DNA of 64,000 nt from Deltaproteobacteria bacterium (GCA_021831785.1 JAKBMB010000026.1:62001-126000); one strand, 5' to 3'; positions 47,286 through 56,739 are shown, counted from the first letter of the stretch. Notes: generated by a model not told the origin, from the sequence alone. Numbers and translations: made by a program.

Positions 47286-49058
47286 ATGTTTTCCGCACGT
47301 AGACGAGCGCTTGAGCGCCTCTCCAAAGAACGGATGCTGTATCCGAGGCGCCAGGGAGGGGAGTTCCAGGCCTGCCTCATATACCCGAACGTTTATCGGC
47401 TCGGGATGGCTAACTTAGGATTTCAGGCGATCTACAAAATCTTCGGTGATGCCTCGCGCATAGCGGTTGACCGCGCCTTTTTGCCCGACCATGACGAGCG
47501 GCCGGCTATCCGCGCCGGGCGCGAGCCGCTGCTCTCCTTGGAGCGCGGCCTTTCGCTGACCGCGTTCGATCTTCTGGCCTTCTCGGTCGCCTTCGAGACC
47601 GATTACCTAAACGTGCTCGCGATGCTGGAGCTGGCGGGCATCCCGGCACGGCGCGAGCAGCGCGCAGGCGGCAACTATCCGCTGATTATCGCGGGCGGTT
47701 CGGCGATCTTCCTCAACCCGGAGCCGATCGCCGATTTTATCGACCTTTTCCTCATCGGCGAAGGTGAGGAGATGGTTCCCGAATTTCTCACTCGCTACTT
47801 CGAAGCGCGCGGCCGTAATTTGGAGCCGCGCACGCTCCTGCGCGAGCTTGCCCGCGTCGAGGGCGCCTACCTGCCTAATGATTTTGCGCCGCTTTACGAC
47901 GAAAGCGGTGGCTTGCGGGGGCTCAATTACAGCGGGCCGGGTTCGCCCCGCGTCAGGCGTAGGCTGGTGTCCGAGCTCGATCGGTTCATGACCAGTTCGC
48001 TTATTCTTACCGACGAGTCGGTGTTCGGCGACATGTACCTAGTCGAGGCAAGCCGCGGCTGCCAGTGGGGCTGCAGGTTTTGCGCGGCAGGCTTCATGTA
48101 CCGTCCGATTCGCTACCGGAGCCCCGATAAGTTGCTCGAGCAGGCCAGGCAGGGGCTTACCGAACGGGCGATCGTGGGGCTGGTCGGCGCCGAGATGGCA
48201 AGCGTGCCCGGGGTGGCGAAAATCGCCGGCGCGGTTGCGGATTACGGTGCAAGGCTCTCGCCGTCCTCGCTTAAGGCGGACTGTATTTCAACCGAGCTTG
48301 CCCAAGCGCTCGTGCGGGGTGGAACGCAAAGCGTAACCGTGGCGCCGGAAGCCGGCAGCGAGCGGATGCGCAAGGTAATCAACAAAAATCTCAACGAGGC
48401 CGAGATCTTGCGCGCGGCGCAGATGCTTACGGCCAACGGAGTCGAAAGCCTCAAATTGTATTTTATGGTCGGCTTGCCGGAAGAGCGCGACGAAGACGTG
48501 CTGGAAATCGCTCGCCTGACCGGCAAGATATTTGACTGCGTGAGCAGCCCGCCGCACAAGCTAGGGCGCCTCACGGTCTCGCTCAATCCGTTCGTGCCCA
48601 AGCCCTGGACGCCGTTTCAGTGGGACGCGATGGAGGACAGCCGCAGCCTCAAGCGCAAAATTACGCGCCTGCGAAGCGAGCTCGCGGCGATGAAGCGCGT
48701 CGAGATGGACGCCGAATCGCCGCGCGAAGCTTACTTCCAGACGTTACTCTCCAGGGGCGATCGGCGCGTCGGCGGGATTCTCGAGCGGCTCGCTGTAAGC
48801 CACTGCGAAGAACCGGGAGAAATCTGGCAGGAGTTGCGCGCGATTAAGTATGAGGCGCTCGCTGACGGCGCGCGAGAACTGCCCGACCCGGACTTATACG
48901 TGCGGCGGCGCTACGGCTATGAAGAAATACTGCCGTGGGATTTTATCGATCATCAGGTCCACAAATGGTTTCTGCTCTCGGAGCGCAAGAAGGCCCATCA
49001 CGAACACCAGACCAAGCCGTGCAACGTGCTGCGCTGCACGGTGTGCGGCGCTTGTTGA
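47286..49058 (+). CDS. Radical SAM protein, TIGR03960 type
   Basis: 590 residues. The N-terminal ~200 residues resemble the degenerate B12-binding-like domain of TIGR03960 (ACLIYPNVYRLGMANLGFQAIY, LLAFSVAFETDYLNV, LIGEGEEM). The radical SAM core holds the 4Fe-4S cysteines C259, C263 and C266 (RGCQWGCRFCAAG), and the C-terminal region ends with CTVCGAC, which could bind another metal. In other bacteria this domain precedes a TIGR03936 (DUF2344) protein; none is adjacent here. The reaction is not known. A 234-base gap before it shows no structure. Confidence 0.82.
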   Translation: MFSARRRALERLSKERMLYPRRQGGEFQACLIYPNVYRLGMANLGFQAIYKIFGDASRIAVDRAFLPDHDERPAIRAGREPLLSLERGLSLTAFDLLAFSVAFETDYLNVLAMLELAGIPARREQRAGGNYPLIIAGGSAIFLNPEPIADFIDLFLIGEGEEMVPEFLTRYFEARGRNLEPRTLLRELARVEGAYLPNDFAPLYDESGGLRGLNYSGPGSPRVRRRLVSELDRFMTSSLILTDESVFGDMYLVEASRGCQWGCRFCAAGFMYRPIRYRSPDKLLEQARQGLTERAIVGLVGAEMASVPGVAKIAGAVADYGARLSPSSLKADCISTELAQALVRGGTQSVTVAPEAGSERMRKVINKNLNEAEILRAAQMLTANGVESLKLYFMVGLPEERDEDVLEIARLTGKIFDCVSSPPHKLGRLTVSLNPFVPKPWTPFQWDAMEDSRSLKRKITRLRSELAAMKRVEMDAESPREAYFQTLLSRGDRRVGGILERLAVSHCEEPGEIWQELRAIKYEALADGARELPDPDLYVRRRYGYEEILPWDFIDHQVHKWFLLSERKKAHHEHQTKPCNVLRCTVCGAC

Positions 49059-49332
49059 GCGCCCGGCGCGTTCGGTCTGCCGTCGCGCGAGCCGAAGCCG
49101 GCGTTCGCGGACTACGCGGCGGAGTGCGCCGCCGGCGGCGCGCGGGCTGCGACTTATGCAATTGCTTGCGATAAAATAACTCTGCCAATAAATTCCGGCG
49201 CCAACCGCGCCGGCAAACCGCCGTGCAGTGGGATTGGCAAACGAGATGCCCGCCGGTTCGTTATAGCGCTTTGTTACTGCTCGAAAAGCGGGCCTGGGAA
49301 ATGATATTCTCTGCCGGACGACGCTTTGGATT

Positions 49333-50049
49333 ATGCGGCAACTAATCTGCGCGACGGCCCTGGCATGCTGGCTCGTTTCTCCTGCAAGGAGTATCGCAGG
49401 CGGCCTACCGGACAAGACCCCGACGGCCGTGGTCGAAGACGCAGGCCCAGGCGGCCCTCCCGCACAGCCGTCCGCTCCGAGCGAAGGCGCGCCGGCCGCA
49501 CAGCCCCCCGGCGCTGAAGCCTCGCCTGCAGCATCGCTTCCCTCGCCTACCCATGCGGTTAAGCGAAAAGCGAGCCTTGCTCGGCGCCGCAAGGTTGGCG
49601 CCGCTAAAAAAATCCCCACCGAACCGATTGACGTGCGTCTGGAAATAACGCGAAACTCATGGGCCTTCGAGGGGCCCAGCGCGCGCAGCAAGCGGATCAA
49701 GCGAATCCATGCCGGCAAGTACGTTCACGTTACCGCGCTGACGCCTTACTACTTGCGCGTCGAGCTTCGGGACGGCAGGACCGCTTATGTTGATCCCGAG
49801 GCGGTGAAGATGGTCTGGCCGGCGGACAAGATTCTGACCCTGTCCGATGATGCGCCGGTGCGCGAGCGCCCCAATAAATGGGCTAAAGAACTGGCCGAGG
49901 TCAACAAAGGCCATCACGTCCAGGTCGTTGGCGTGGCGCCCGGCTATGTGCAGATCCGCATGCGCAGCGGGCTTGAGGGATTCATTCCTTACTCCGCTTT
50001 GGAGGGTGGCGCGGCGAGCGTTCCCCAGACCGACCTGCTGCTCAACTGA
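49333..50049 (+). CDS. Secreted protein with two SH3-like domains
   Basis: 238 residues. Signal peptide MRQLICATALACWLVSPARS, then a disordered Pro/Ala/Gly linker (about 28-75) and a basic stretch (KRKASLARRRK). Two bacterial SH3 domains follow: residues about 95-165 (WAFEGPSARSKRIKRIHAGKYV, YYLRVEL, GRTAYVD) and 172-235 (APVRERPNKWAKELAEVNKG, GYVQIRM, GLEGFIPYSAL). Such domains often bind the cell wall. No enzymatic domain is attached, so it is likely a periplasmic wall-binding or scaffold protein. The 274-base upstream gap (49059-49332) has no gene. Confidence 0.75.
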   Translation: MRQLICATALACWLVSPARSIAGGLPDKTPTAVVEDAGPGGPPAQPSAPSEGAPAAQPPGAEASPAASLPSPTHAVKRKASLARRRKVGAAKKIPTEPIDVRLEITRNSWAFEGPSARSKRIKRIHAGKYVHVTALTPYYLRVELRDGRTAYVDPEAVKMVWPADKILTLSDDAPVRERPNKWAKELAEVNKGHHVQVVGVAPGYVQIRMRSGLEGFIPYSALEGGAASVPQTDLLLN

Positions 50050-50061
50050 TGACGCCGCGAC

Positions 50062-50700
50062 TCACGGGTCCCATTCCGGCACTCCGCTGGCGGCGGCGAT
50101 AATCGCGCGGACTTTGGACGGGATGTCCTGGACATGAATTACGTCGCTGATTATTGCGACGGCGTCGGCGCCCGCGTTCAGCACCTCGCGCACATTGGCC
50201 TCGCGGATACCGCCGATAGCGACAATCGGCAGCTTGACGGCCGCGCGCAGCGCGCGCAATTTCTCCAGCCCTTGGGCCGTGATCGTCTGCTTGAGGCCGC
50301 CGGGGTACATCGGGCCAAACCCGATGTAGTCGGCGCCCCCACGCTCGGCCTTCACGGCCTGCTCGAGGCTGTGGGTGGAAATTCCGATTATCGCCCGGCT
50401 ACCCAAAAGACGCCGCGCCGCTCTCAAGGGCAAGTCGTCTTGCCCGAGGTGAACACCGTCAGCTCCGGCCAAAAGCGCTATATCCGGCCGGTCGTTCACG
50501 ATCAGCATCGCGCCGGCTCGGTGGCACAGTTCAGCGATCGCGAGCGCGGCCTCGAACTGCGCGCGGGCCGGCGCTTGTTTGAGCCGCAGTTGCATCGCCC
50601 GCGCGCCGCCTTCGAGTAGCAGGCGGGCAAGGTCGGCCGATGGTTGGCGCGCGGCTGAGTCGACTATTCCATAGAACGGCGCAAGCGGCGCGGGGTTCAT
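50062..50700 (-). CDS. thiE: Thiamine-phosphate synthase
   Basis: Joins the thiazole and pyrimidine halves to give thiamine phosphate. 212 residues, TIM barrel with ARAMQLRLKQ (34-43), LIVNDRPDIALLAGADGVHLGQDDLP, IGISTHS, ADYIGFGPMYPGGLK and VAIGGI followed by GADAVAIISDV. The catalytic loop and diphosphate-binding glycines are present. It overlaps the upstream NtrC-type gene by 4 bases, an uncommon pairing. No other thiamine gene and no recognisable TPP riboswitch are seen in the window. Confidence 0.93.
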   Translation of the reverse strand: MNPAPLAPFYGIVDSAARQPSADLARLLLEGGARAMQLRLKQAPARAQFEAALAIAELCHRAGAMLIVNDRPDIALLAGADGVHLGQDDLPLRAARRLLGSRAIIGISTHSLEQAVKAERGGADYIGFGPMYPGGLKQTITAQGLEKLRALRAAVKLPIVAIGGIREANVREVLNAGADAVAIISDVIHVQDIPSKVRAIIAAASGVPEWDP

Positions 50701-52196
50701 GCGGGACTTGCTTTACGCGGCACAATTTTATGTTCGATTATCTTCTTGCGCAGCGTGTTACGGTTTAAGCCGAGGATGCGCGCGGTCTTTACCTGGTTTC
50801 CTCCGGCGTACTCCAGGACGAGCTCGATCAGCGCGTGTTCGAAGTCGGCGAGCATTCGCGGATATAGATCGCGCATCTCGTCGTCGCCCAGCTCCTCGAA
50901 CTGATCACGGATGCGCCGCGTAATCAACTCGCGCAATGACGGAGCGCTCTGCGGCGGCGCCGGCGCGCGAACTGATAGCATCTCTTTGGAAAGTACGATG
51001 TCTTCGACGCGAATCGTGTCGCCTGGCGCAAGCAACGCGGCGCGCAGCACGCAGTTCTCAAGCTCGCGCACATTGCCCGGCCATCGGTACGACGCCAGAA
51101 GCGCACGGGCCTGCGGGCTGACGGCCAGCGCTTTCGTCCCCATTTCGCGGGCCGCCTGCGCAAGAAAATAGTCGGTGAGCTCGGGGATGTCCTCGCGCCT
51201 TTCGCGCAGCGGCGGTAGCCAAATCGGGATCACGCGCAGGCGGTAGTAAAGGTCTTCGCGAAAGCGGCGCGCCGCGACCGCGCCCTCCAGCGGCTGGTTG
51301 GACGCCGCAATAATTCTGGCGCGCAGATGCAGCGGCTCGGCGCCCCCGACGCGCGAAAACTCCCGCTCCTGCAAAACCCGCAGCAGCTTCGGCTGCAACT
51401 CAAGCGGCAGGTCGGCGATTTCGTCCAAAAACAGCGCGCCCCCGCCGGCCAGCTCGAACTTTCCCAGCCGGCGCTCCGAGGCGCCGGTGAACGATCCCCG
51501 CTCATGCCCAAACAGCTCGCTTTCCAACAAGCCCTGGGGTATCGCCGCGCAATTAACGGCGACGAACGGCTCGCTACGCCGATGGGAGCGGAAATGGATC
51601 GCCCGCGCCACGAGCTCCTTGCCGGTGCCGGTCTCGCCCTCGATAAACACGTTGGCGTCGTTGTTGACCAGGCGGCCAATGAGCTTGTACACCTCCTGCA
51701 TCGCCGGACTGCGCCCGACCAGCTCGCCCGTCGGAAGCTGAGGCGGCGGGATTGGCGGGGCGGCGCCGGCGCGCCCAACTCGAGTGTGCGCGCCCACCGC
51801 GCGCTTGACCACGCTTACGACGTGCTCCAGATTGGCAAACGGCTTGGTCAGGTAATCGTACGCGCCGCGCCTCATGGCCTCGACCGCGTTGTTCATCGTG
51901 CTGGCCGCGGTAACGATCACGATCGGCGTGCGAATCCCTTCGCTAAGCGCGCTTGAAAGAACTTCCAAGCCCCCGTCGCCAGGCATGATGATGTCGACCA
52001 GCGCGGCGTCGAACTTGCCGGTGCGCAGTGCGCGCAGCGTGCTCTGACTGTCGGCCGCTTCCTCAACGTCGTAACCGGCGGATTCCAGGCTGTGACGCAA
52101 GACGAGCCGAATGCCAAGATCGTCGTCGGCAACCAACAGCCGCTCGCGAACGCCGGCGTTCGGCTCCTGTTCCATTGCTGAGCTCGCAGCGTTCAT
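50697..52196 (-). CDS. NtrC-family sigma54-dependent response regulator
   Basis: About 499 residues. Receiver domain (20-135) with acidic pocket D25-D27, phosphoacceptor Asp69 (ALVDIIMPG) and Lys119 (residues numbered from the GTG at 52199). AAA+ domain (160-395) with Walker A GETGTGKE (188-195), the sigma54-contact loop as GSFTGA (235-240) instead of the usual GAFTGA, Walker B LFLDEI, and YRWPGNVRELENC. The C-terminal Fis-type helix-turn-helix (GNQVKTARILGLNRNTLRKKI) is NtrC-like. No histidine kinase gene is adjacent, so its signal is unknown. It is followed with a 4-base overlap by thiE. Confidence 0.93.
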   Translation of the reverse strand: MNAASSAMEQEPNAGVRERLLVADDDLGIRLVLRHSLESAGYDVEEAADSQSTLRALRTGKFDAALVDIIMPGDGGLEVLSSALSEGIRTPIVIVTAASTMNNAVEAMRRGAYDYLTKPFANLEHVVSVVKRAVGAHTRVGRAGAAPPIPPPQLPTGELVGRSPAMQEVYKLIGRLVNNDANVFIEGETGTGKELVARAIHFRSHRRSEPFVAVNCAAIPQGLLESELFGHERGSFTGASERRLGKFELAGGGALFLDEIADLPLELQPKLLRVLQEREFSRVGGAEPLHLRARIIAASNQPLEGAVAARRFREDLYYRLRVIPIWLPPLRERREDIPELTDYFLAQAAREMGTKALAVSPQARALLASYRWPGNVRELENCVLRAALLAPGDTIRVEDIVLSKEMLSVRAPAPPQSAPSLRELITRRIRDQFEELGDDEMRDLYPRMLADFEHALIELVLEYAGGNQVKTARILGLNRNTLRKKIIEHKIVPRKASPA

Positions 52197-52362
52197 CACA
52201 CTGAAAGTTTAAAGCCCTCGCCGCCTCCGCGCCAGGGGCGGACTAGACTTAAGCGAATCGCGAAAGGACACGTGCCGCGACTTTTTCACCCGGCCAACCC
52301 GCGCGAGCACGCCGCCTTCAACTGCGCCTCGCCAATGGCCTGCCGGCGAAAACAAGCCGCGG

Positions 52363-52872
52363 TTAGCCGTCATGCCCGGCACTGGCTTGCGAACATTGCT
52401 TCGCCGCTGGGCGAGAGACGGCGAAAAGCGCTATCAGCACCGCCGGCAGCATCAAGTCGGAATAGAGCGCGGCGCCCGCGTTGTTGGGCGCGTAATTGTG
52501 TGCGACGACGATCTCCCTGATATGCCCGATGGCATCGCCCCACAACCACACCGTCACGCCAATCACGACGGCGGTCCAAAAGCTGCCTTCTTTCCATAAA
52601 CAGAGAATGCCCAGCGTGCCGAAGGCCAGATTGGCGATCGCAACCTCAAACTCGAAGGGACTTGGCTGCCATCCGATCGAGCGCGCGATAGACTCCGACA
52701 TGAAAGCGTGGGCGTAGAACGCAGTCCAGCCTGCCAAACCGACATTTAGCACCAGAACATAGCGCAGTAAAACCCACGCCGCTACCCGCCATCCCTGCTG
52801 CCGTCGCGAAGAACGAGACAGGTCGATTGCCGCCGCCAACAACGCCAAGATCGGAAATATAACGAAGAACAT
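52363..52872 (-). CDS. DUF6790-like integral membrane protein
   Basis: 169 residues from the ATG at 52872, which has an excellent SD (AGAGGAGGA); the in-frame codon at 52899 is rejected. Four to five membrane helices. The segment ESIARSIGWQPSPFEFEVA followed by NLAFGTLGILC and a GHI motif resembles the DUF6790 family, which has no known function. The assignment is from recall of the pattern only. Confidence 0.7.
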   Translation of the reverse strand: MFFVIFPILALLAAAIDLSRSSRRQQGWRVAAWVLLRYVLVLNVGLAGWTAFYAHAFMSESIARSIGWQPSPFEFEVAIANLAFGTLGILCLWKEGSFWTAVVIGVTVWLWGDAIGHIREIVVAHNYAPNNAGAALYSDLMLPAVLIALFAVSRPAAKQCSQASAGHDG

Positions 52873-53279
52873 ATCAGTCCTCCTCTGCCGAACGCCCAAC
52901 CAACTTGGTGTATAGCCGCGCGTCGACCCTCCCGCCCGGCCGCCGGCGAGTTCGGTTTAGGCCCTTGCCTCGCCTATTCACGGCAGGAACCACGCTAGTT
53001 GCAGCGCCAATGAACGTCGAGACCTTTCCGCAACTGTCAGTTCAACTCCCGCGTTCCGAGTCCGGCTGAGTCCGGGCGTGATTGCCGATGCAGGAGCGCG
53101 CGCGCACCGTCTGGAGTCTATCTCATAAACACTTTCGCTTTGTCCGTCATGCTGAGCGCTTGCGATCTTTTCTGGCATTAGGTGAGGAAACCTGCGCCAA
53201 TGCGCGGGGTCGAGCAGAGGTCGAGCTGTGGATCCACGCGCACGGCTAGAGGGCATGGCCAGCGCGAGAGAGAGCAACC

Positions 53280-53420
53280 GGCGGTGTGCGGCGCACGCAT
53301 CGTAGCGCCAGCTCTGCCGCGCAGTGATGCTCTCAACTACCACCTGATCAGCGACTTGCGCAGCGCCCATCAGGCGGCGCTCGATGAGCTGTTCAGCCAG
53401 ATGCTGGCGGTGGCGCTGTG
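53280..53420 (+). pseudogene. Remnant of an IS1182-type transposase
   Basis: The plus-strand frame reads NYHLISDLRSAHQAALDELF and then SQMLAVAL (from about 53334). This matches a conserved segment of IS1182-family transposases, typically NYHTLSDFRVAH-EALD-LL-Q-LA. The conservation stops abruptly at about 53420 and the DDE catalytic regions are absent, so this is a short fragment of a once complete element. Terminal inverted repeats were not found. Confidence 0.6.
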
Positions 53421-53799
53421 GCCGGCGCTCGCCTACAACCTGACCCGAGCGCTCACCATGGGCTGGCTGTGGGCCCAGTGCGCCACCCACGGCGCCGGGT
53501 GCCCCCCAGCCGCGGGTCAAAACGCCGCCCCGCCGGACCCCCAAACCCACTCCTTGTCGCGCTCGGAGCGCGCAAAGCTAATTCACTCACAAGCTGCGAG
53601 CGCAGCGAAGCATGACCGAGAAAACCAAAGCGTTTACGCGATAGGCGCTAGTGCCGTAGCGCCTCGAAATATCTCGCGCCCGAGGGCGCTCGACACCGGC
53701 GAATGGCGATGGCCGCGAAAGAGTCAACGCGCCCGCAGACGAACGACCGAATTATGGCTATTTGAGTCGCGCGAGGCGCAAAGGACTCCCGTAAACTGC

Positions 53800-53833
53800 T
53801 AGAATGACTGCTGTGGTAGAATGACTGCTGTGG
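53800..53833. repeat. 17-bp tandem duplication
   Basis: TAGAATGACTGCTGTGG occurs twice without a spacer (53800-53816 and 53817-53833). It lies just after the transposase debris, and is probably a replication slippage product or a trace of an excised insertion. Confidence 0.8.
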
Positions 53834-54196
53834 GCATACCCCGCGCTAGAAGCCGTGTCGCAATTCTCGGCCGCAGCCAACCATGTTGGATTGGGGCAAG
53901 GTCGAAGGATCATTTGCGGCCCGGGCAAGGTAGCCGGCGAGCGAGGCGAGGGTATTAATTGATGAGACCGGCCGATTGTGGTCCGCGGGCAGGTACCACG
54001 CCGCGTTCGCGCCGGATAACCACATGCGGCTTAACGAACACGCGGCGCACTGAAATGATGGGCCAAAATTCTTGACTTAACCGACCTAGAAAGGCTATCG
54101 GATATGTCTGACCGCTCGGTTAAGGCCCGCGTTTTCGCGTGGCGGGAAGGTTGGAGGTCGCTGTTGGCTCGATAAGAGCGAGCAAAGGACGAAGGT

Positions 54197-56068
54197 ATGA
54201 TCCATCAAATCCTAGAGGCATTCGCGGCATTTTCAGGACTGGGCGCCACCGGCTATTACGTTCTGGGACGCAACCGATACGGCAAAGATCGCCGCAAGGT
54301 AGCGTTGTTAGAGGCGCCGCAAGGCGGCAAGGAGTCGCCTGCGCTCAAAGCTGAGCCGTACCGCACGGTGCGGGTCTACTTTATCAAGCCGTCGCGGTAT
54401 GACGAGCATGGTTACCTGCAGCACTTTCGCTGGGGTGTGCAGCCCAACAACACGCTCACCGTGCTTGCCGCGCTCAATGCGGAATTCAACCGGCGCTATG
54501 GCGCGGCTGGCAACGTGCACCTTGAGACTATAATCTGGGACGAAATTTGCGACGGCCCGATCGCGCCGGCGACGGTCAAGGCAATCAAAGAGAAGGCCAT
54601 CGAGGATGGGGTTGAGTTGCTGATCGGACTGGCTGGCGTGCAATCAAACCAGTATCCGCGAGGCCGCGACCTGGCGCTGCAGTTCCTGCGCGAGGGGATT
54701 CCCACCTTGATGGGCGGCTTTCACGTTAGCGGGTATCCGGAGTCGTGCGAATTTCTCAATAGTTGCGGCGTTACGACCGTGAAGGGTGAGGCCGAAAATT
54801 TGTGGCCCGAGATAATCGGCGACTATCTTGCCGGCAAACTTCAGCTGCATTACTCGGTTACCGACGGCGTTCGCGCCAAGACCGGTACCGGGGACATAAT
54901 TGTGCCGCTCATTACCGACGCACAGTTGCCGCGCGTGGACGATCGCTACCTGGGACGCTTTTTCAACAAGGGGATGACGACGGTTGACACCTCGCGCGGC
55001 TGCCCTTTCACCTGTTCGTATTGCAGCGTGAAAAACGTGATGGGGCGCACGATGCGTGCGCGCGACCCGCGGGCGGTTGTCGACTGGGTGCGCGACGCGA
55101 TCGAGCATCACGGCATCGAATCGCTATTCGTTGTCGACGACAACTTCTACCGCAACCCGCGCTGGGAAGACGTGCTGTCGGGCATGGCCAAAATCAAGGA
55201 GGAGCACCCCAACTTTAGCTTCATGATGCAGGTTGACGTTGACGCCTCATGCTACGCCAATCTGGAGGAAGGCGAGAAGGATTCGAGCAAACATCAGCGC
55301 AGCCGGCGTTTTGTCGAGCTCGCGGCGCAAGCGGGCTGCTATCAAGCGTTTGTCGGCATCGAGTCGCTTAACCCGATCAATTTGGCTGGGGCGACCAAGT
55401 TCCAAAACACCAACGACCGCCATCAGTTGCTCTCCTTTGACGAAGCTTACACCCGCGTTCTTAGCAAATACCGGCGCACGGTTGACAATTGGCATCGCGC
55501 CGGCGTCTCGGTCCACGCCGGCTATATCCTGGGCTTTCCGTCTGACGGGCCGGATTGCGGGCGAGTCGCCGCGCGCACGCTGCGCGAGCTCGGGTTCGAC
55601 ATCGTGTCGTTCTTCATAATGACTCCGCTGCCTGGCACCGAAGACCAGGTGCGTTACGCCAAGGAAGGCCTTATTTCCGACTGGGATTTTAATAATCTTG
55701 ATTCCCAGCACGTGACGCTTAAGCACGACCTGATGGACAAGGAGAGTTGGTTCAATGCCTACCGCGAGGCCTTCACCGGCTTTTATTCCGTGGGGCGTCT
55801 GCTGCATACGATCTTTACCGTAGCAGCCGGCCGTGGGCTTGCGGCTGAGTCGCGCCGCTCGGTAGTGCGCCAGTTCGTCTATTATTTCTTCAGCTACCGG
55901 CAGGGGCGCCATCCGATGGTCGGAGGCATCTGGCAGATCCGGCGGCGTGACGTGCGACGCCTGGCGTTCACCGACGAAGATGCCCGCGAGCGCTACCTTG
56001 GCGGACGACCCCTTGGCGCCATTCTTTCCGGCACCGCCGAGGGCAACTTTGGCATGGCGCCCGCTTAA
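54197..56068 (+). CDS. B12-binding-domain radical SAM protein
   Basis: 623 residues. After a short hydrophobic N-terminus, residues about 58-215 form a Rossmann-like cobalamin-binding-type domain (TVRVYFIKPSRYDE, LLIGLAGVQSNQYPRGRDL, MGGFHVSGYPE), though the classic DxHxxG motif is not seen. The radical SAM core has C269, C273 and C276 (SRGCPFTCSYCSVKN) and FVVDDNFYRNPRWED. The C-terminal part (about 480-620) holds DFNNLDSQHVTLKHDLM and a basic segment. It resembles class B radical SAM methylases and HpnJ/HpnP-like lipid enzymes only in layout. The substrate is unknown. The gene stands alone. Confidence 0.8.
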   Translation: MIHQILEAFAAFSGLGATGYYVLGRNRYGKDRRKVALLEAPQGGKESPALKAEPYRTVRVYFIKPSRYDEHGYLQHFRWGVQPNNTLTVLAALNAEFNRRYGAAGNVHLETIIWDEICDGPIAPATVKAIKEKAIEDGVELLIGLAGVQSNQYPRGRDLALQFLREGIPTLMGGFHVSGYPESCEFLNSCGVTTVKGEAENLWPEIIGDYLAGKLQLHYSVTDGVRAKTGTGDIIVPLITDAQLPRVDDRYLGRFFNKGMTTVDTSRGCPFTCSYCSVKNVMGRTMRARDPRAVVDWVRDAIEHHGIESLFVVDDNFYRNPRWEDVLSGMAKIKEEHPNFSFMMQVDVDASCYANLEEGEKDSSKHQRSRRFVELAAQAGCYQAFVGIESLNPINLAGATKFQNTNDRHQLLSFDEAYTRVLSKYRRTVDNWHRAGVSVHAGYILGFPSDGPDCGRVAARTLRELGFDIVSFFIMTPLPGTEDQVRYAKEGLISDWDFNNLDSQHVTLKHDLMDKESWFNAYREAFTGFYSVGRLLHTIFTVAAGRGLAAESRRSVVRQFVYYFFSYRQGRHPMVGGIWQIRRRDVRRLAFTDEDARERYLGGRPLGAILSGTAEGNFGMAPA

Positions 56069-56456
56069 GCGCGCCTGGTGCCCGGCCGGCCTAACAGCCG
56101 AAGCTTGAAGTGGGCTAGCGAATCGTGCCAAACCTTCGGACACTGGGACAGCGCAAGCTGCAACGGGTTCGGCGCTGAGCGCGCTTTGAGTTTAGCGGCC
56201 GGGAACGCTTCGACCTTGGGGCCAAGTCGCGAATGTGTCGGTACGCGGCGTCCCGCGCCGCCTGCTCATCAAGCCGAGTCGGCGGCGGTTGTGGCGCCTT
56301 GAGCCCCACGCATTTCTCGCTCGATAGCGCGGTTATTGGCTGGGCGCACCGAGCTTGAGTCCGCTCGACAAGGGCGGGCGCCGCGCGACGCTTTTACGAG
56401 AAGGCGCACCAAAAGATAACGGCGTGGGCAAGGCCCGGTTTGCCCGGTTGCACGGC
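56069..56456. other. 388-base gene-free stretch
   Basis: No gene is supported. An open frame in phase with the DUF507 gene extends upstream to 56355, but it does not resemble the family and has no SD. The segment should contain the promoter for the DUF507 pair. Confidence 0.4.
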
Positions 56457-56732
56457 ATGAAAATGCGAGAGAGCGAAATCGACACGCTTGCGCGCCATCT
56501 AATCGAAGGGCTGATCAGCCGCGGCGTCATCAAACCTAGGAGCGAGCCGGACGCTCTGGTCTCATGCGTCGTGGAGATGATGTCGGCCCACTTCGAGGAG
56601 GACAGCCGCCTGGAGGACGAAGCTGAACGGCTGGCCGAGCAAGAGGCGCGAAAAGATCCCAGCCTGGATATCGGCCGGCTTCGAACGCTGATAAAGCAGA
56701 AACTCGCGCAGAAGAAAAACTTCCCGGTCTAG
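56457..56732 (+). CDS. DUF507 family protein (first of a tandem pair)
   Basis: About 91 residues from ATG 56457 (ATG 56463 is also possible). Pattern typical of DUF507: MRESEIDTLARHLIEGLISRG at the N-terminus (split over two helices), a highly acidic middle (EEDSRLEDEAERLAEQEA), and RLRTLIKQKLAQKK at the end. It is predicted to be all-helical. Function unknown. The next DUF507 gene begins 7 bases after its stop. Confidence 0.82.
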   Translation: MKMRESEIDTLARHLIEGLISRGVIKPRSEPDALVSCVVEMMSAHFEEDSRLEDEAERLAEQEARKDPSLDIGRLRTLIKQKLAQKKNFPV

Positions 56733-56739
56733 GTCCACG

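Larger units (their letters stand above)
52900..54196. other. 1.3-kb gene-poor stretch with mobile-element debris
   Basis: Between the membrane protein and the radical SAM gene. It contains the transposase remnant at about 53280-53420, a GGCGCTA/TAGCGCC hairpin at 53644-53663, and a 17-bp tandem duplication at 53800-53833. Open frames on the minus strand (52978-53550) and plus strand (53182-53802) are not convincing genes as a whole. Confidence 0.55.

Noticed and set aside
52978-53550. 190-residue minus-strand open frame
   Set aside because: It is antisense to the transposase remnant and Arg/Ser/Ala-rich without motifs.
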